DNA from: JAWKWH01 sp963669455
GTDB taxonomy: Bacteria; Pseudomonadota; Alphaproteobacteria; Rhizobiales; Rhizobiaceae
DNA length: 64,000 nt
Reading direction: 5' to 3'
Assembly (NCBI GenBank): GCA_963669455.1
Contig: OY770026.1
Coordinates: 3,472,001-3,536,000, forward strand
Below, piece after piece: positions 53,123-61,481 of this stretch (positions are counted from its first letter, which is position 1; each line of letters starts with the position of its first letter). The translations under genes were made by a program, and so were the position numbers. A model generated the notes under the pieces. That model was not told the origin of the DNA and did not search any database. It worked only from the letters and a program-made list of their open reading frames with translations.

Positions 53123-53926
53123 CTAACTCAACAACATGCGGTCGCTGACAACATCATGAAATCTCGATGCAAGATCAGCAGTCGTTAGTTTGGACTTTTC
53201 GTGTTTATCGAGGTCCAGAATGACTTTCCCCTCATGCATCATTAATAGACGATCCCCGTGTCTGATTGCCTGATCCATATTGTGGGTAATCATCAGCGTT
53301 GTGACTTTACGATCGGACACTGTTTTCAAGGTAGCATTTATGACCAATTCAGCAGCACGCGGGTCGAGCGCGGCTGTATGTTCATCCAAAAGCAGAAGCG
53401 ATGGGTTGTTCAGCGTGGCCATCACCAGTGTCAATGATTGACGTTGTCCACCGGACAAAAGTGAAACGCGGTCTTTCATCCGGTTTTCAAGTCCCAGTCC
53501 AAGAACCTCAAGTGATGTGCGAAACCGGTCACGGTCTTTGCTCTTGATACTTATTCTGAAACTTCTGGTCTCTCCACGACGGACAGCAATTGCAAGGTTT
53601 TCTTCAATGGTAAGAGACGATGCTGTGCCCAGCAACGGGTCCTGAAAGACCCTTGCCATATGAGCCGCACGCCTGTGTGCCGGTTGACCTGACAAATTCT
53701 TGCCCTCGACGACAACGCTTCCTGCATCCAGTGACAACTCGCCCGAAATCGCATTGAGAGTTGTACTTTTGCCCGCCCCATTGCTTCCGATCATTATGGC
53801 AAATTCCCCGGCTGCCAGATCAAAACTCACGCCGTCCAGCGCCCGCTTCTCCTGCACAGTTCCGGGATAAAAGGTTTTTTCCAGGCCGGAGATTTTTACC
53901 CCGGCCCGCTTATTCATTTCGATCAT
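53123..53926 (-). CDS. ABC transporter ATPase
   Basis: The 267-aa ATPase has Walker A IGSNGAGKSTTLNAISG, VFQDPLLGTASSLTIEEN, signature LLSGGQRQSLTLVMA, Walker B LLLLDEHTAALDP and the switch MITHNMDQAIRHG. The ATG at 53926 overlaps the stop of the binding-protein gene (ATGA), which decides the start over the frame extension at 53941. Together with its neighbours it forms a complete importer. Confidence 0.92.
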   Translation of the reverse strand: MIEMNKRAGVKISGLEKTFYPGTVQEKRALDGVSFDLAAGEFAIMIGSNGAGKSTTLNAISGELSLDAGSVVVEGKNLSGQPAHRRAAHMARVFQDPLLGTASSLTIEENLAIAVRRGETRSFRISIKSKDRDRFRTSLEVLGLGLENRMKDRVSLLSGGQRQSLTLVMATLNNPSLLLLDEHTAALDPRAAELVINATLKTVSDRKVTTLMITHNMDQAIRHGDRLLMMHEGKVILDLDKHEKSKLTTADLASRFHDVVSDRMLLS

Positions 53927-54894
53927 TTCACGCAGTTGCAATCTGCAAGTGCTGCTGGCAGGGTCATCCCAACTTCTTTCATATATTTTGCACTGACTGT
54001 TGGCGCATGATCTTCAGGTTTTGGCCGATAAATATCGATGTCGGCCACATCCTTGCCAGCCAATATTTGCGCTGCACGCAATCCAGCCTGACGTCCAACC
54101 TCAAACCAGGATACCGACATTGACGCTAGAATTTGCCCGTCCTTCACGCCCAAAGGAGACGCGTTTATGACCGGAATTTTGTTGCGACGCGCAGCGGCTG
54201 CTACCGCAGGCAGTGCTGGTTGCAGCATGCTGGAGGGAATGAGGTAGATAGCATCCACACCTTTAAGCGCATCCACGCGAACGGGTATGTCCGCTGTCGC
54301 TTCAACGCTAATGGTCTTTAACTCAATGCCCATTTTTGTGGCTGCTTCTTCTGCGTATCTCACATTAACCACATCGTTTGCGTCGCCTGGATTGAACAAC
54401 ATCCCAATTTTGTTCGCTTCGCCCAGCAAATCCTTTGCAAAGCCGAAAACGGTTTCCATGGATTGCAGATTTGACGCTCCAGAAAAGCGATCGCTCCCTC
54501 CGTCCCAACCGGGAACCAGACCGGCATCAACCGGATCAGTTACCGGCGCGAAAATAATGGGCAGCGATTTGTTTTTGACAACCCGACGTGCCGCCTGACT
54601 GATGGGCGTGGTTACGGTCAAAAACAGATCAGGGCTTGACGCCTCAAGAGTTGTTATCATTTGCGCCACGACGGCCGCATCAAAACTGGCGTCCTGATAT
54701 TCGTAGGAAACTTTGTCTCCCTCTTTGTATCCTCCATCTGTCATGCCTTTTTTAAAGCCACTGACGACCGCATTTAACGCTGGATGCGGCCCAAGGTTGG
54801 CAATCGCCACTTTTTTCTCCTGTGCATAGGATACACCGGTGGCAAATGCAGTTGCCACGACGATCCCAGCGGCCAAGACGATATGTTTTATCAT
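53923..54894 (-). CDS. ABC_sub_bind-type binding protein (TrpX-like)
   Basis: The 323-aa protein has a signal peptide (HIVLAAGIVVATAFATGVSYA) and the PF04392 pattern. Examples are VAIANLGPHPALNAVVSGFK, DLFLTVTTPISQAARRVV, PIIFAPVTDPVDAGLVPGW, NKIGMLFNPGDANDVV and the closing VSWFEVGRQAGLRAAQILAGK. Related systems import tryptophan or other aromatic amino acids. The neighbouring formamidase-like gene would fit kynurenine or tryptophan use, as inference. Confidence 0.88.
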   Translation of the reverse strand: MIKHIVLAAGIVVATAFATGVSYAQEKKVAIANLGPHPALNAVVSGFKKGMTDGGYKEGDKVSYEYQDASFDAAVVAQMITTLEASSPDLFLTVTTPISQAARRVVKNKSLPIIFAPVTDPVDAGLVPGWDGGSDRFSGASNLQSMETVFGFAKDLLGEANKIGMLFNPGDANDVVNVRYAEEAATKMGIELKTISVEATADIPVRVDALKGVDAIYLIPSSMLQPALPAVAAAARRNKIPVINASPLGVKDGQILASMSVSWFEVGRQAGLRAAQILAGKDVADIDIYRPKPEDHAPTVSAKYMKEVGMTLPAALADCNCVK

Positions 54895-54924
54895 GATAAG
54901 TCTCCCATTGTTGTAGTTCGGGTG

Positions 54925-55740
54925 TCACACAAGCTGCTGCACATTGTTTGACACTCCACTTGCTTGCAGGATTGAAAACCAGACTGAATCAATCATTTCG
55001 GTTCCCGACACGCCCTTCGCGGGCTGTTGTTTTTCTGTTCGAATATAACTTCCGTCAGTGCCCCACGCCTCTACTTGCGCCACAGCGCAATCTAAATCGG
55101 GATCAGCAACCAAAACCCCTTCGCAGGCGTCCACACCGGTGGTCAAAAGCGCGGCTGTTACCATTGTATTGACATTGCGGGGGTAACGCGCGGCGATTTC
55201 ACGGACACTTCCTTCGAACATCGTTGTTGCCCCGGTGATTTTTTGCGCCTCGCAATCCACATCGGAAAAATCGATATTGTCCGGGTGTTTGCGAAATGTG
55301 ATCCGCACACGATCCCAGGGCAAACTCCGTTTTGAGAGCTCTTCTCCGCCGACAAGTGCTCCTGCGGCAAGGAGCAGTCGTGTGCCTTTATTCTCGGCGG
55401 TCCTGAGAAGGTGGGCCCGCAATTCGTTGTCTGTGAGCGCACTTGTCGACAATGGCATGTAGTCGCAATGTTTTAGAAACTGGGCACCGTGCTCAATGGT
55501 AATCGAGGGGTGCGCCGTTTCCACAATCAGATCGGCGCCTCGTGTTCCTGCCAGGTCCAGATTTTCAAGGAATTGGGCTTCGGGTACATTTTGCGCCTGT
55601 TGCCGACGCCGCGCATGAACGAAGGCAATGTCAAACTGGCTGCTGTTCTTCAATCGTTGGGCAATTTGTTCGCCAATGAAGCCATAACCGACAATCCCGA
55701 CGGAAACTGGACTCGAACCTGGCGTTTTGTTTTCAAGCAT
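54925..55740 (-). CDS. Aspartate-dehydrogenase-like NAD(P)-binding protein
   Basis: The 271-aa protein starts at ATG 55740 and has a Rossmann opening VSVGIVGYGFIGEQIAQRL, VETAHPSITIEHGAQFL, LLLAAGALVGGEEL and late RYPRNVNTMVTAALLTTGVDA. This is the pattern of the L-aspartate dehydrogenase (NadX) family. The enzymes oxidise aspartate to iminoaspartate; in catabolic clusters they can act on other amino acids. It lies between the MarR gene and the ABC transporter on the same strand. Confidence 0.82.
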   Translation of the reverse strand: MLENKTPGSSPVSVGIVGYGFIGEQIAQRLKNSSQFDIAFVHARRRQQAQNVPEAQFLENLDLAGTRGADLIVETAHPSITIEHGAQFLKHCDYMPLSTSALTDNELRAHLLRTAENKGTRLLLAAGALVGGEELSKRSLPWDRVRITFRKHPDNIDFSDVDCEAQKITGATTMFEGSVREIAARYPRNVNTMVTAALLTTGVDACEGVLVADPDLDCAVAQVEAWGTDGSYIRTEKQQPAKGVSGTEMIDSVWFSILQASGVSNNVQQLV

Positions 55741-55756
55741 TGGCAATACCTATTAA

Positions 55757-55768
55757 TACGTATACGTA
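55757..55768. promoter_or_regulatory. Perfect 12-bp palindrome, candidate MarR operator
   Basis: TACGTATACGTA lies 17 bases upstream of the aspartate-dehydrogenase-like start and just after the MarR stop. A further TACGTA is at 56404-56409 upstream of the MarR gene. Repeated TACGTA in both promoters suggests the MarR binding site. Confidence 0.5.
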
Positions 55769-55813
55769 GTAAATGATTGCTGGCAATAGAGTCAAGGTTT
55801 GCGTCCGTCGCCT

Positions 55814-56281
55814 TCAACCTTTGAGGTTAAGCATCTTACGGAGCAGGGACTTTAATTGTTCCGCTTCGACTGTGGTCAATCGATCTGTCAGTTGCTCCTG
55901 ATAGGCATCATTTTCAGCATGAATTGACCGTAAAACTTCAGCGCCCTGGTTGGTGAGCCCAATCTGTCTGGATCGGCCATCTTCCGGAGATGCGACGCGC
56001 TCAACCAGTTTGTTGCGTTCCATACGCCGTAACAGATCGCTGACGGTATTTGTATCCAGCGCAATCATTTCGCCAACCTTGCGTTGCGATGAACCGGGGT
56101 TTTGAGAGACGGCAACCAGGAGTGCGAGTTGGCGTGATGTGATTCCGAAATGACCAAGATGAGTTGAGAACAGACCTTCTGCGTGAAAGTGAGATCGCCG
56201 CAACAAATGTGAGAGTGTGTCATGCAAGTCATAAGGTTGGGCACTCTCATCCAAATTCGAAGCGCCCTTAACCGACCCCAT
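55814..56281 (-). CDS. MarR-family regulator of the TrpXYZ-like cluster
   Basis: The protein (155 aa from ATG 56281) has the winged helix SSQRKVGEMIALDTNTVSDL, LRRMERNKLVERV and the wing SPEDGRSRQIGLTNQG. ATG 56281 is preferred because AAGGAAAT stands at a good distance before it; the frame also runs up to TTG 56308. It is upstream of the aspartate-dehydrogenase-like gene and likely regulates the cluster. Confidence 0.9.
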   Translation of the reverse strand: MGSVKGASNLDESAQPYDLHDTLSHLLRRSHFHAEGLFSTHLGHFGITSRQLALLVAVSQNPGSSQRKVGEMIALDTNTVSDLLRRMERNKLVERVASPEDGRSRQIGLTNQGAEVLRSIHAENDAYQEQLTDRLTTVEAEQLKSLLRKMLNLKG

Positions 56282-56791
56282 CAATGCAATTTCCTTTGAA
56301 TGTCCCAATCAGCTCGTTAGCAACAATCTCCGTATATGATTGTTGATCACCGCAAACCGATCAATACATAGGTGTTTTCAAATTCGCAATTGCTTGACGG
56401 AATTACGTATCAACATCCAAGGCAAGCGCGGTGTCTGAGATGTCGGGTGGAGGCAGAATTAAAATCAGGCAAAAATCCGCTCCCCGACTATTTGATAAGC
56501 CAATAACTCCGAAAACCTGCTGCCCGTCAATGTTGATGCTGGCGCTTAACTGTCCCACACGCGACACTAACTCAAGGTCTCAAAGGTCCGCACCTCGGTC
56601 GTTCAGCATCATTTTTGTATGTGGGCGGTAAGTGGCTGCTTCGGAGAAATTAGGCTGAATTTTGTACACGTGGATCCAAGGTCGGATTTGGGCCGGTGAC
56701 CCTGCCCCCTATTTGCAGGCGTTTACAGGTTAGCTCTGTTCACGTTGTGGTCTATATATCTAACCTTGTTGCAAATTCGTTTGGTGTGAGC

Positions 56792-57130
56792 TCACCTACC
56801 CTTGCTCTCACGTTGTTTCATGTACCGCGCCTGAAACTCACCAGCATCACAGACAGCTTGTTGCTCAATCTCAACAGCAAATTGCTTGTGTAGTTTTCCG
56901 CGACCAAGTTTTGGGGCAACACGATCAAACATGCCCATAACGCCCTTGCGGATACGGTTGGCGCGGGACAATATTTCCTCAGACTGCCGATCTTCGTGAC
57001 GCCGTTTCAATTCCTCTCGCAACTTAACGATTTGCTTGCAGCACGAAGACAACACGGCATTCTCGGGTTGGTGAGGCCGGTAGATTTGCCAGGTTGCGGA
57101 TTGCTTATGAAGTTGGTTTTGTTGAGCCAT
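56792..57130 (-). pseudogene. Small protein resembling a MobA/MobL relaxase tail
   Basis: The 112-aa frame from ATG 57130 contains RIRKGVMGMFDRVAPKLGRG and FAVEIEQQAVCDAGEFQARY then QRESKGR. The pattern RxRKGxxGxxDR followed by an acidic/glutamine-rich tail with a closing basic stretch recalls the C terminus of rhizobial MobA/MobL relaxases. No relaxase domain is present. It lies beside IS remains in a gene-poor stretch (56282-57322), of which the left part holds nothing recognisable. Confidence 0.4.
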
Positions 57131-57355
57131 GGTTATATCTGAGTTCAAGTTCGGACCGGGTCTCGATAATGCTCCTGGGCGACTAAGCTACGTCTTTCTT
57201 GTCGTTGCCTACATGTTTCTCTCTGTTTGGCCGGCATTGAGCCAGGAAACTTCAAAAACCCTCCACCTGCAATGGGTTTACTGTCCGTCGTCAGATAAAT
57301 TGGAACAATTGGCGGTCTGATCTAAGGGAGCATTTGGCTCATCTGATTGTTGAAG

Positions 57356-57733
57356 TTAAGCAGCGGCTTTGCGGTTTTGCAAGCGCCGTTGGTTGATGGT
57401 GTCGCGTTTGATCTTTTCCCTTTCGAGCAGAATGGTTTGGCCGCGCCCGAAGTAGACGTCGGCGGGTGTGAGGTTTTGGAGGCTTTCGTGATAGCGCTGA
57501 TGATTGTAATGGGTGACGAAGGCTCCGATGCTGGCGTTGAGATCACCTGGCAGGAAGTAATTCTCTAGCAGGATGCGGTTCTTCAAGGTTTGGTGCCAGC
57601 GTTCGATCTTGCCCTGTGTCTGCGGGTGATAGGGTGCGCCACGAACATGATCCATGTCGTTGTTATCAAGCCACTCAGCCAGATCCCCGGAGATATATGA
57701 CGAACCATTGTCCGAATTCGATATCCTCCCCAT
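57356..57733 (-). pseudogene. IS3-family transposase orfB, C-terminal fragment
   Basis: This part of the frame contains SDNGSSYISGDLAEWLDNND, the DDE-type Asp/Asn block, YHPQTQGKIERWHQTLK with the catalytic Glu region, and LTPADVYFGRG near the end. The N-terminal two-thirds, including the first catalytic Asp, is absent. The apparent ATG at 57733 belongs to the junction and not to a real start. Confidence 0.85.
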
Positions 57734-57739
57734 CCCCGA

Positions 57740-58087
57740 TCATGCTTTTTTGAGAAGGCGCAGCTCCAATGCCTGCTCGGCAACGACCTCCTTGAGGTCA
57801 CGAGCCTCACGGCGAAGATCCTTCACCTCGCCGGTATTGGCTTCTCGTGCCGTATCTCCGGCCAACCGTTTCTTGCCAGCCTCCAGGAACTCCTTCGACC
57901 AGCTGTAATACAGCCCCTGGGAGATGCCTTCCTGACGGCAAAGCTCGGCGATGCTGTCCTCACCGCGCAAGCCCGCCAACACAATCCTGATCTTCTCTTC
58001 AGATGAATAACGCTTACGCGTCTTGCGCCGGATGTCCTTCACCGTGCGCTCTGCGGCATCCTGATGCCGTTTTGATCTCTGTCTCAT
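57740..58087 (-). CDS. IS3-family orfA
   Basis: The 115-aa protein has the helix-turn-helix of IS3 OrfA: SSEEKIRIVLAGLRGEDSIA, ELCRQEGISQGLYYSWSKEF, and a leucine-zipper C terminus VVAEQALELRLLKKA. It is complete. In active elements it is joined to orfB by frameshifting; here orfB is broken. Confidence 0.9.
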   Translation of the reverse strand: MRQRSKRHQDAAERTVKDIRRKTRKRYSSEEKIRIVLAGLRGEDSIAELCRQEGISQGLYYSWSKEFLEAGKKRLAGDTAREANTGEVKDLRREARDLKEVVAEQALELRLLKKA

Positions 58088-58334
58088 CGTTCACTCCTAA
58101 TTGGTGACGATGAGCCAAAAATACTCCCTTAAGCAAATGCCTCAGTTTGTTCCATGAGCGCTGAACCTGGACAATCAATGACCATTTTTTGCATCTTCAT
58201 TGCAACTTTGGCGTTTCCTCTTTTTTCACGCTCAATTCGCGAACTAATCATCACCTTATAACGGTGAACTCGCGCCTGACCTCCACTGTTGGCCACACAA
58301 AAGATCGTCACTTGGAAACGGGAGGAAGAAGGCG

Positions 58335-58595
58335 ATGACGTGTAGTGTCAGCTACGTGCGAGATCTCATTCGCAAAGTCACAAATAGGTTGAAGCCGACA
58401 ACCGGCGGCACCTGGCAGCAAATCGACCCGAATAAATCAGTCGAGCATTACGCGCCTGATGCTGAAACGCAGAAAGTGATCCAGGCTTTCGTGAAGCTCA
58501 TCATGCTCAGAGAAGGCTGCAAAATGTGTCCTTGGCCAGGCAATTGGCCAAAACTCAAAATCTCAGACCTCGCAGCAAAACTCCTCTCCTGCTGA
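58335..58595 (+). CDS. Hypothetical protein
   Basis: The 86-aa frame (MTCSVSYVRDLIRKVTNRLK at the start) has no family I recognise. It has four Cys residues, among them GCKMCPWPG near the end. ATG 58335 has GGGAGGAAGAAGGCG upstream, a strong ribosome-binding site. It lies 23 bases before the porin-like gene on the same strand. It may be the first gene of the 58335-61429 set. Confidence 0.5.
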   Translation: MTCSVSYVRDLIRKVTNRLKPTTGGTWQQIDPNKSVEHYAPDAETQKVIQAFVKLIMLREGCKMCPWPGNWPKLKISDLAAKLLSC

Positions 58596-58618
58596 GCGGA
58601 AGCAAAAGGTCAGATCCT

Positions 58619-59590
58619 ATGACTGGAACATTCTCCAAGGCGCTGTCTATTCGCGGAATTTCGGCAGCTTCGATAATTTTGTTTAGCGCAATTGCCGCAC
58701 CGGCCCAGGAAAACGATGCTTCCTTAAATGCATTTGGAATTCCAAAGGATAAGACATTGTCGGTAACAGCTGAGTTCGTCGCTGACAGGCTTGAACAGGC
58801 GTTCGTTGCAGCCGCAGCCAAATATATAGATGCGCTGACATTTGTCGAAGGCATAGATTACTATGTCAAGAGTAAAACCGAGAAACCCGACAGCAACTTT
58901 GTCGGCCTGTATCGATACACGCCATCTCTGGATCTGAAATCAGGGAAAGACGGGTCGTTTCAATCGATTGTCGGAAAATTTTCCGGAGAAACAATGTTCA
59001 GTTTCATCAAGCGTGGACTTGCCGATGGGACTTGCGAAATAGATCTGCCGACACTTCATGTCGTTCCATTCGCATTGGGATTTGAGACAACACGCTTTGT
59101 TGAGCAGGTCGCCGTCCTGGGCGAGGTCGGCTATATCCCGTATCGCGTCTTGACCCCACATTCGTGCGACCCGGTTTCCGGACGCAGAAATCTGGTTCTC
59201 GGCATTAATCCACGCTTCGGCGCTTTTCTACAAGCCGGCTACAAGTTCAATGCCAATGGCCAGGCAGCAATTGGCGGCTCTGCCGATCAAAGCAGTGAGC
59301 CGGCGAACGATTATATTCTGAGGATGAAAGCGGATTTCCGGCTGGTTCTTGAGGATTTGGTGTCGATCCCAATTCACAAGGCGACTTTGTCAGCCGACGT
59401 TATTACCTGGGCTACCGGTTGGTACGATATCGCGCACAGCGATTGGTATCATTCCGTTGGCGCAACCCTGCGCGTGAACCTTCCCGGCGATGATACCAAA
59501 CATCTGGATTTCACCATCGAAGACGGCTCCGGCGAACCCAACTTCAACAAGGGTTCACAATTCAGCGCCGGCCTCACGGTCACGTTCTGA
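58619..59590 (+). CDS. Outer-membrane porin-like protein
   Basis: The 323-aa protein has a signal peptide (SIRGISAASIILFSAIAAPAQ). The body is rich in short amphipathic strands and ends in LTVTF, with a C-terminal Phe as in outer-membrane beta-barrels. Two Cys occur (GTCEID, HSCDPVSG). No specific porin family was identified. The start at 58619 is the ATG directly before the signal sequence; a longer frame from 58526 is ignored. It is upstream of the holin-like and endopeptidase genes. Confidence 0.65.
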   Translation: MTGTFSKALSIRGISAASIILFSAIAAPAQENDASLNAFGIPKDKTLSVTAEFVADRLEQAFVAAAAKYIDALTFVEGIDYYVKSKTEKPDSNFVGLYRYTPSLDLKSGKDGSFQSIVGKFSGETMFSFIKRGLADGTCEIDLPTLHVVPFALGFETTRFVEQVAVLGEVGYIPYRVLTPHSCDPVSGRRNLVLGINPRFGAFLQAGYKFNANGQAAIGGSADQSSEPANDYILRMKADFRLVLEDLVSIPIHKATLSADVITWATGWYDIAHSDWYHSVGATLRVNLPGDDTKHLDFTIEDGSGEPNFNKGSQFSAGLTVTF

Positions 59591-59629
59591 AGAGAGAAAG
59601 CCATCATGACATGCGCAAAGGACATTCCC

Positions 59630-59989
59630 ATGGATAGCAATCAATGGATTATTTATCTTGTTCTCGGTGGATTTGCCGGAATGCTCGGTCAGGGGATCAG
59701 AGCAGCGATCGGCATCAAGAAGCTGCAAGATGAAGCAGGTGATGAAGGCCGGTTGTTCTCCGAAAAATTCAGCGCCAGTCGGTTCTTCGCCAGCCTGTTC
59801 ATCGGCTTCATTGCCGGCTCACTCACCATCTTTTTCATGATCGATGAGAACTCCGGAATCGATATCGAGAAAGAACATCTGCTCGCCCTGATGGTCGCGG
59901 GCTATGCCGGCGCAGACACGATCGAAGGCCTGGCAAGCAAGATCCTTCCCAAAAGCCCCGGTGCCGGAACTGGCATTGCACGGCAATAA
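59630..59989 (+). CDS. Small holin-like membrane protein
   Basis: This 119-aa protein has three hydrophobic segments (WIIYLVLGGFAGMLGQGI, FFASLFIGFIAGSLTIFFM, LLALMVAGYAGADTI) and a polar C terminus. Its size and position just before a peptidoglycan-cutting enzyme suggest a holin-like role, but no holin family motif is certain. ATG 59630 is preferred for AAAGGA upstream; ATG 59606 is also possible (AGAGAAAG). Confidence 0.5.
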   Translation: MDSNQWIIYLVLGGFAGMLGQGIRAAIGIKKLQDEAGDEGRLFSEKFSASRFFASLFIGFIAGSLTIFFMIDENSGIDIEKEHLLALMVAGYAGADTIEGLASKILPKSPGAGTGIARQ

Positions 59990-60011
59990 CCCACGATAGG
60001 AGAAAATATCC

Positions 60012-60620
60012 ATGACAGACGTTCATATTGTTGCAAGCGGTGAAACGCTTTCAGGCCTGGCTGCCACGCACGGAATTAGCCTGGCAGACCTTATGGGATT
60101 AAACCCGCAAATTGACGATCCTGACCTCATTTTCGTGGGGCAACCGATCAATGTACCTGGAACACCGGGAGAAACGGAACATGGGCCGGCTTCACCGGCA
60201 ACAGGTGAGCCAGGCTGGCTGCCGATCGCACACGGAGAGTTGGGGGAAACGGAAATTTCCGGTCCGCAACACAACAAACGCATCATCGAATATCACGCGA
60301 CAACGACATTGAAGGCTGGAACCGATGAGGTTCCCTGGTGTTCCTCATTCGTCAATTGGTGTGTCGAACAGTCCGGATCAAGCGGAACAGACAGTGCGGC
60401 AGCCAGATCATGGACTCGCTGGGGCAAAAAGCTCTCCCGGCCGAAGCGTGGCTGCATAACGGTTTTTTCGAGCTCGCGAGGACCTGCATCCGGACATGTC
60501 GGATTTTTCATCGAAGACCGGGGGCCGCATCTGCTGATCCTGGGCGGCAACCAGCAGAACGCCGTCAACTACAGCTCGTATCCAAAGAGCCGGCTTCTTT
60601 CGCACAGATGGTCGCATTGA
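60012..60620 (+). CDS. LysM plus CHAP/TIGR02594-type peptidoglycan endopeptidase
   Basis: The 202-aa protein starts with a LysM module (about 4-48: HIVASGETLSGLAATHGISL, GLNPQIDDPDLIFVGQPI). It then has a TIGR02594-like domain with PWCSSFVNWCVEQSGSSG (catalytic Cys), GHVGFFIED (catalytic His) and LLILGGNQQNAVNYSSYP. It should bind and cut peptidoglycan. There is no signal peptide, so export would need a holin or another route, matching the small membrane protein before it. Confidence 0.85.
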   Translation: MTDVHIVASGETLSGLAATHGISLADLMGLNPQIDDPDLIFVGQPINVPGTPGETEHGPASPATGEPGWLPIAHGELGETEISGPQHNKRIIEYHATTTLKAGTDEVPWCSSFVNWCVEQSGSSGTDSAAARSWTRWGKKLSRPKRGCITVFSSSRGPASGHVGFFIEDRGPHLLILGGNQQNAVNYSSYPKSRLLSHRWSH

Positions 60621-60649
60621 GCAGCAAAAGTAACTCGCGGAGATAGAAA

Positions 60650-61429
60650 ATGACCAAACGCAGTATGTACATTTGGCAATTGCAACCAATCATCAATGCG
60701 GAAGGATCCGTCTCGAAAATCGTCGACAAGGCAAGACGTGCGAAAATCAATTCGCTGTGGGTAAAGATTGCCGATGGGCGTTCCGCCTACAGAAATGTGA
60801 CGGGTTCAACTGCTGCAAAGATGACGGAACTCATTACCAGATGTCACGGCAAGGGAATAGAAGTTTGGGGATGGCATGTCCCCAAATGCGCCACCAACCA
60901 AATTGCAGAGGAAGAGGCGCAAAACATCAAGGATATCACCGACAATTTTTCGTTGGACGGCCTGATCATGGATGCCGAACATGGTCCTGGGTTTTTTCAG
61001 GGCGGCAAGAATGAAGCGGAGACCTATGCCGCGGCCATGCGCGGTATTGCAAATCACATTGGCAAGCCTCTTGCTATCTCAAGTCACGACATTCCCCAAA
61101 ATCAACCCGAATGGCTTCCCAAGTTCAACAAGATCGCCTTTGTGGCTGACTACAATTTTCCCCAAGTCTACTATGGCGGAAGTCCAAGTGTGTTGCATCG
61201 GCTGGTGAGGGCGGAAGACGCAAACAGCCATGTTACCATTCCATTCCGCCCGGTTGGGGCTGCATGGGTCGGCAATGCTGGAGGATGTTCATCCGCTTCA
61301 GCCTGTGCCGAGCGGGCACGGGAGTTCATCCGTTTGGTCAAGGACCGCGGTTATAACGAATACTCATTCTGGCACTGGGCCGGCGCTCCGTCTGCTTTCT
61401 GGGAAGTCTTGAATACGACATCTCCTTGA
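60650..61429 (+). CDS. TIM-barrel glycoside-hydrolase-like protein
   Basis: The 259-aa protein has a barrel pattern without a signal peptide: ARRAKINSLWVKIADG, GIEVWGWHVPKCATNQI, DGLIMDAEHGPGFF (acidic MDAEHG as in GH25-like barrels), PLAISSHDIPQNQPEW, and YNEYSFWHWAGAPS. It may be a lysozyme-like hydrolase. It is the fourth gene of the set and lies 29 bases after the endopeptidase. Confidence 0.65.
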   Translation: MTKRSMYIWQLQPIINAEGSVSKIVDKARRAKINSLWVKIADGRSAYRNVTGSTAAKMTELITRCHGKGIEVWGWHVPKCATNQIAEEEAQNIKDITDNFSLDGLIMDAEHGPGFFQGGKNEAETYAAAMRGIANHIGKPLAISSHDIPQNQPEWLPKFNKIAFVADYNFPQVYYGGSPSVLHRLVRAEDANSHVTIPFRPVGAAWVGNAGGCSSASACAERAREFIRLVKDRGYNEYSFWHWAGAPSAFWEVLNTTSP

Positions 61430-61481
61430 ACGAAAATCGGCAGGATGTGCGGTCTGTGGATTGCGCGGGGGAAACTAACGG

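Larger units (their letters stand above)
57323..58132 (-). mobile_element. Deleted IS3-family insertion sequence
   Basis: The element is about 810 bp. Terminal inverted repeats are TAAGGGAGCA-TTTGGCTCATC at the left (57323-57343) and, on the opposite strand at the right, TTAAGGGAGTATTTTTGGCTC (58132-58112). It holds an intact orfA and the last third of orfB. The middle is missing, with the junction at a GAATTC (57715-57720) that may mark where the deletion ended. No clear target duplication is visible. It cannot move on its own. Confidence 0.85.
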
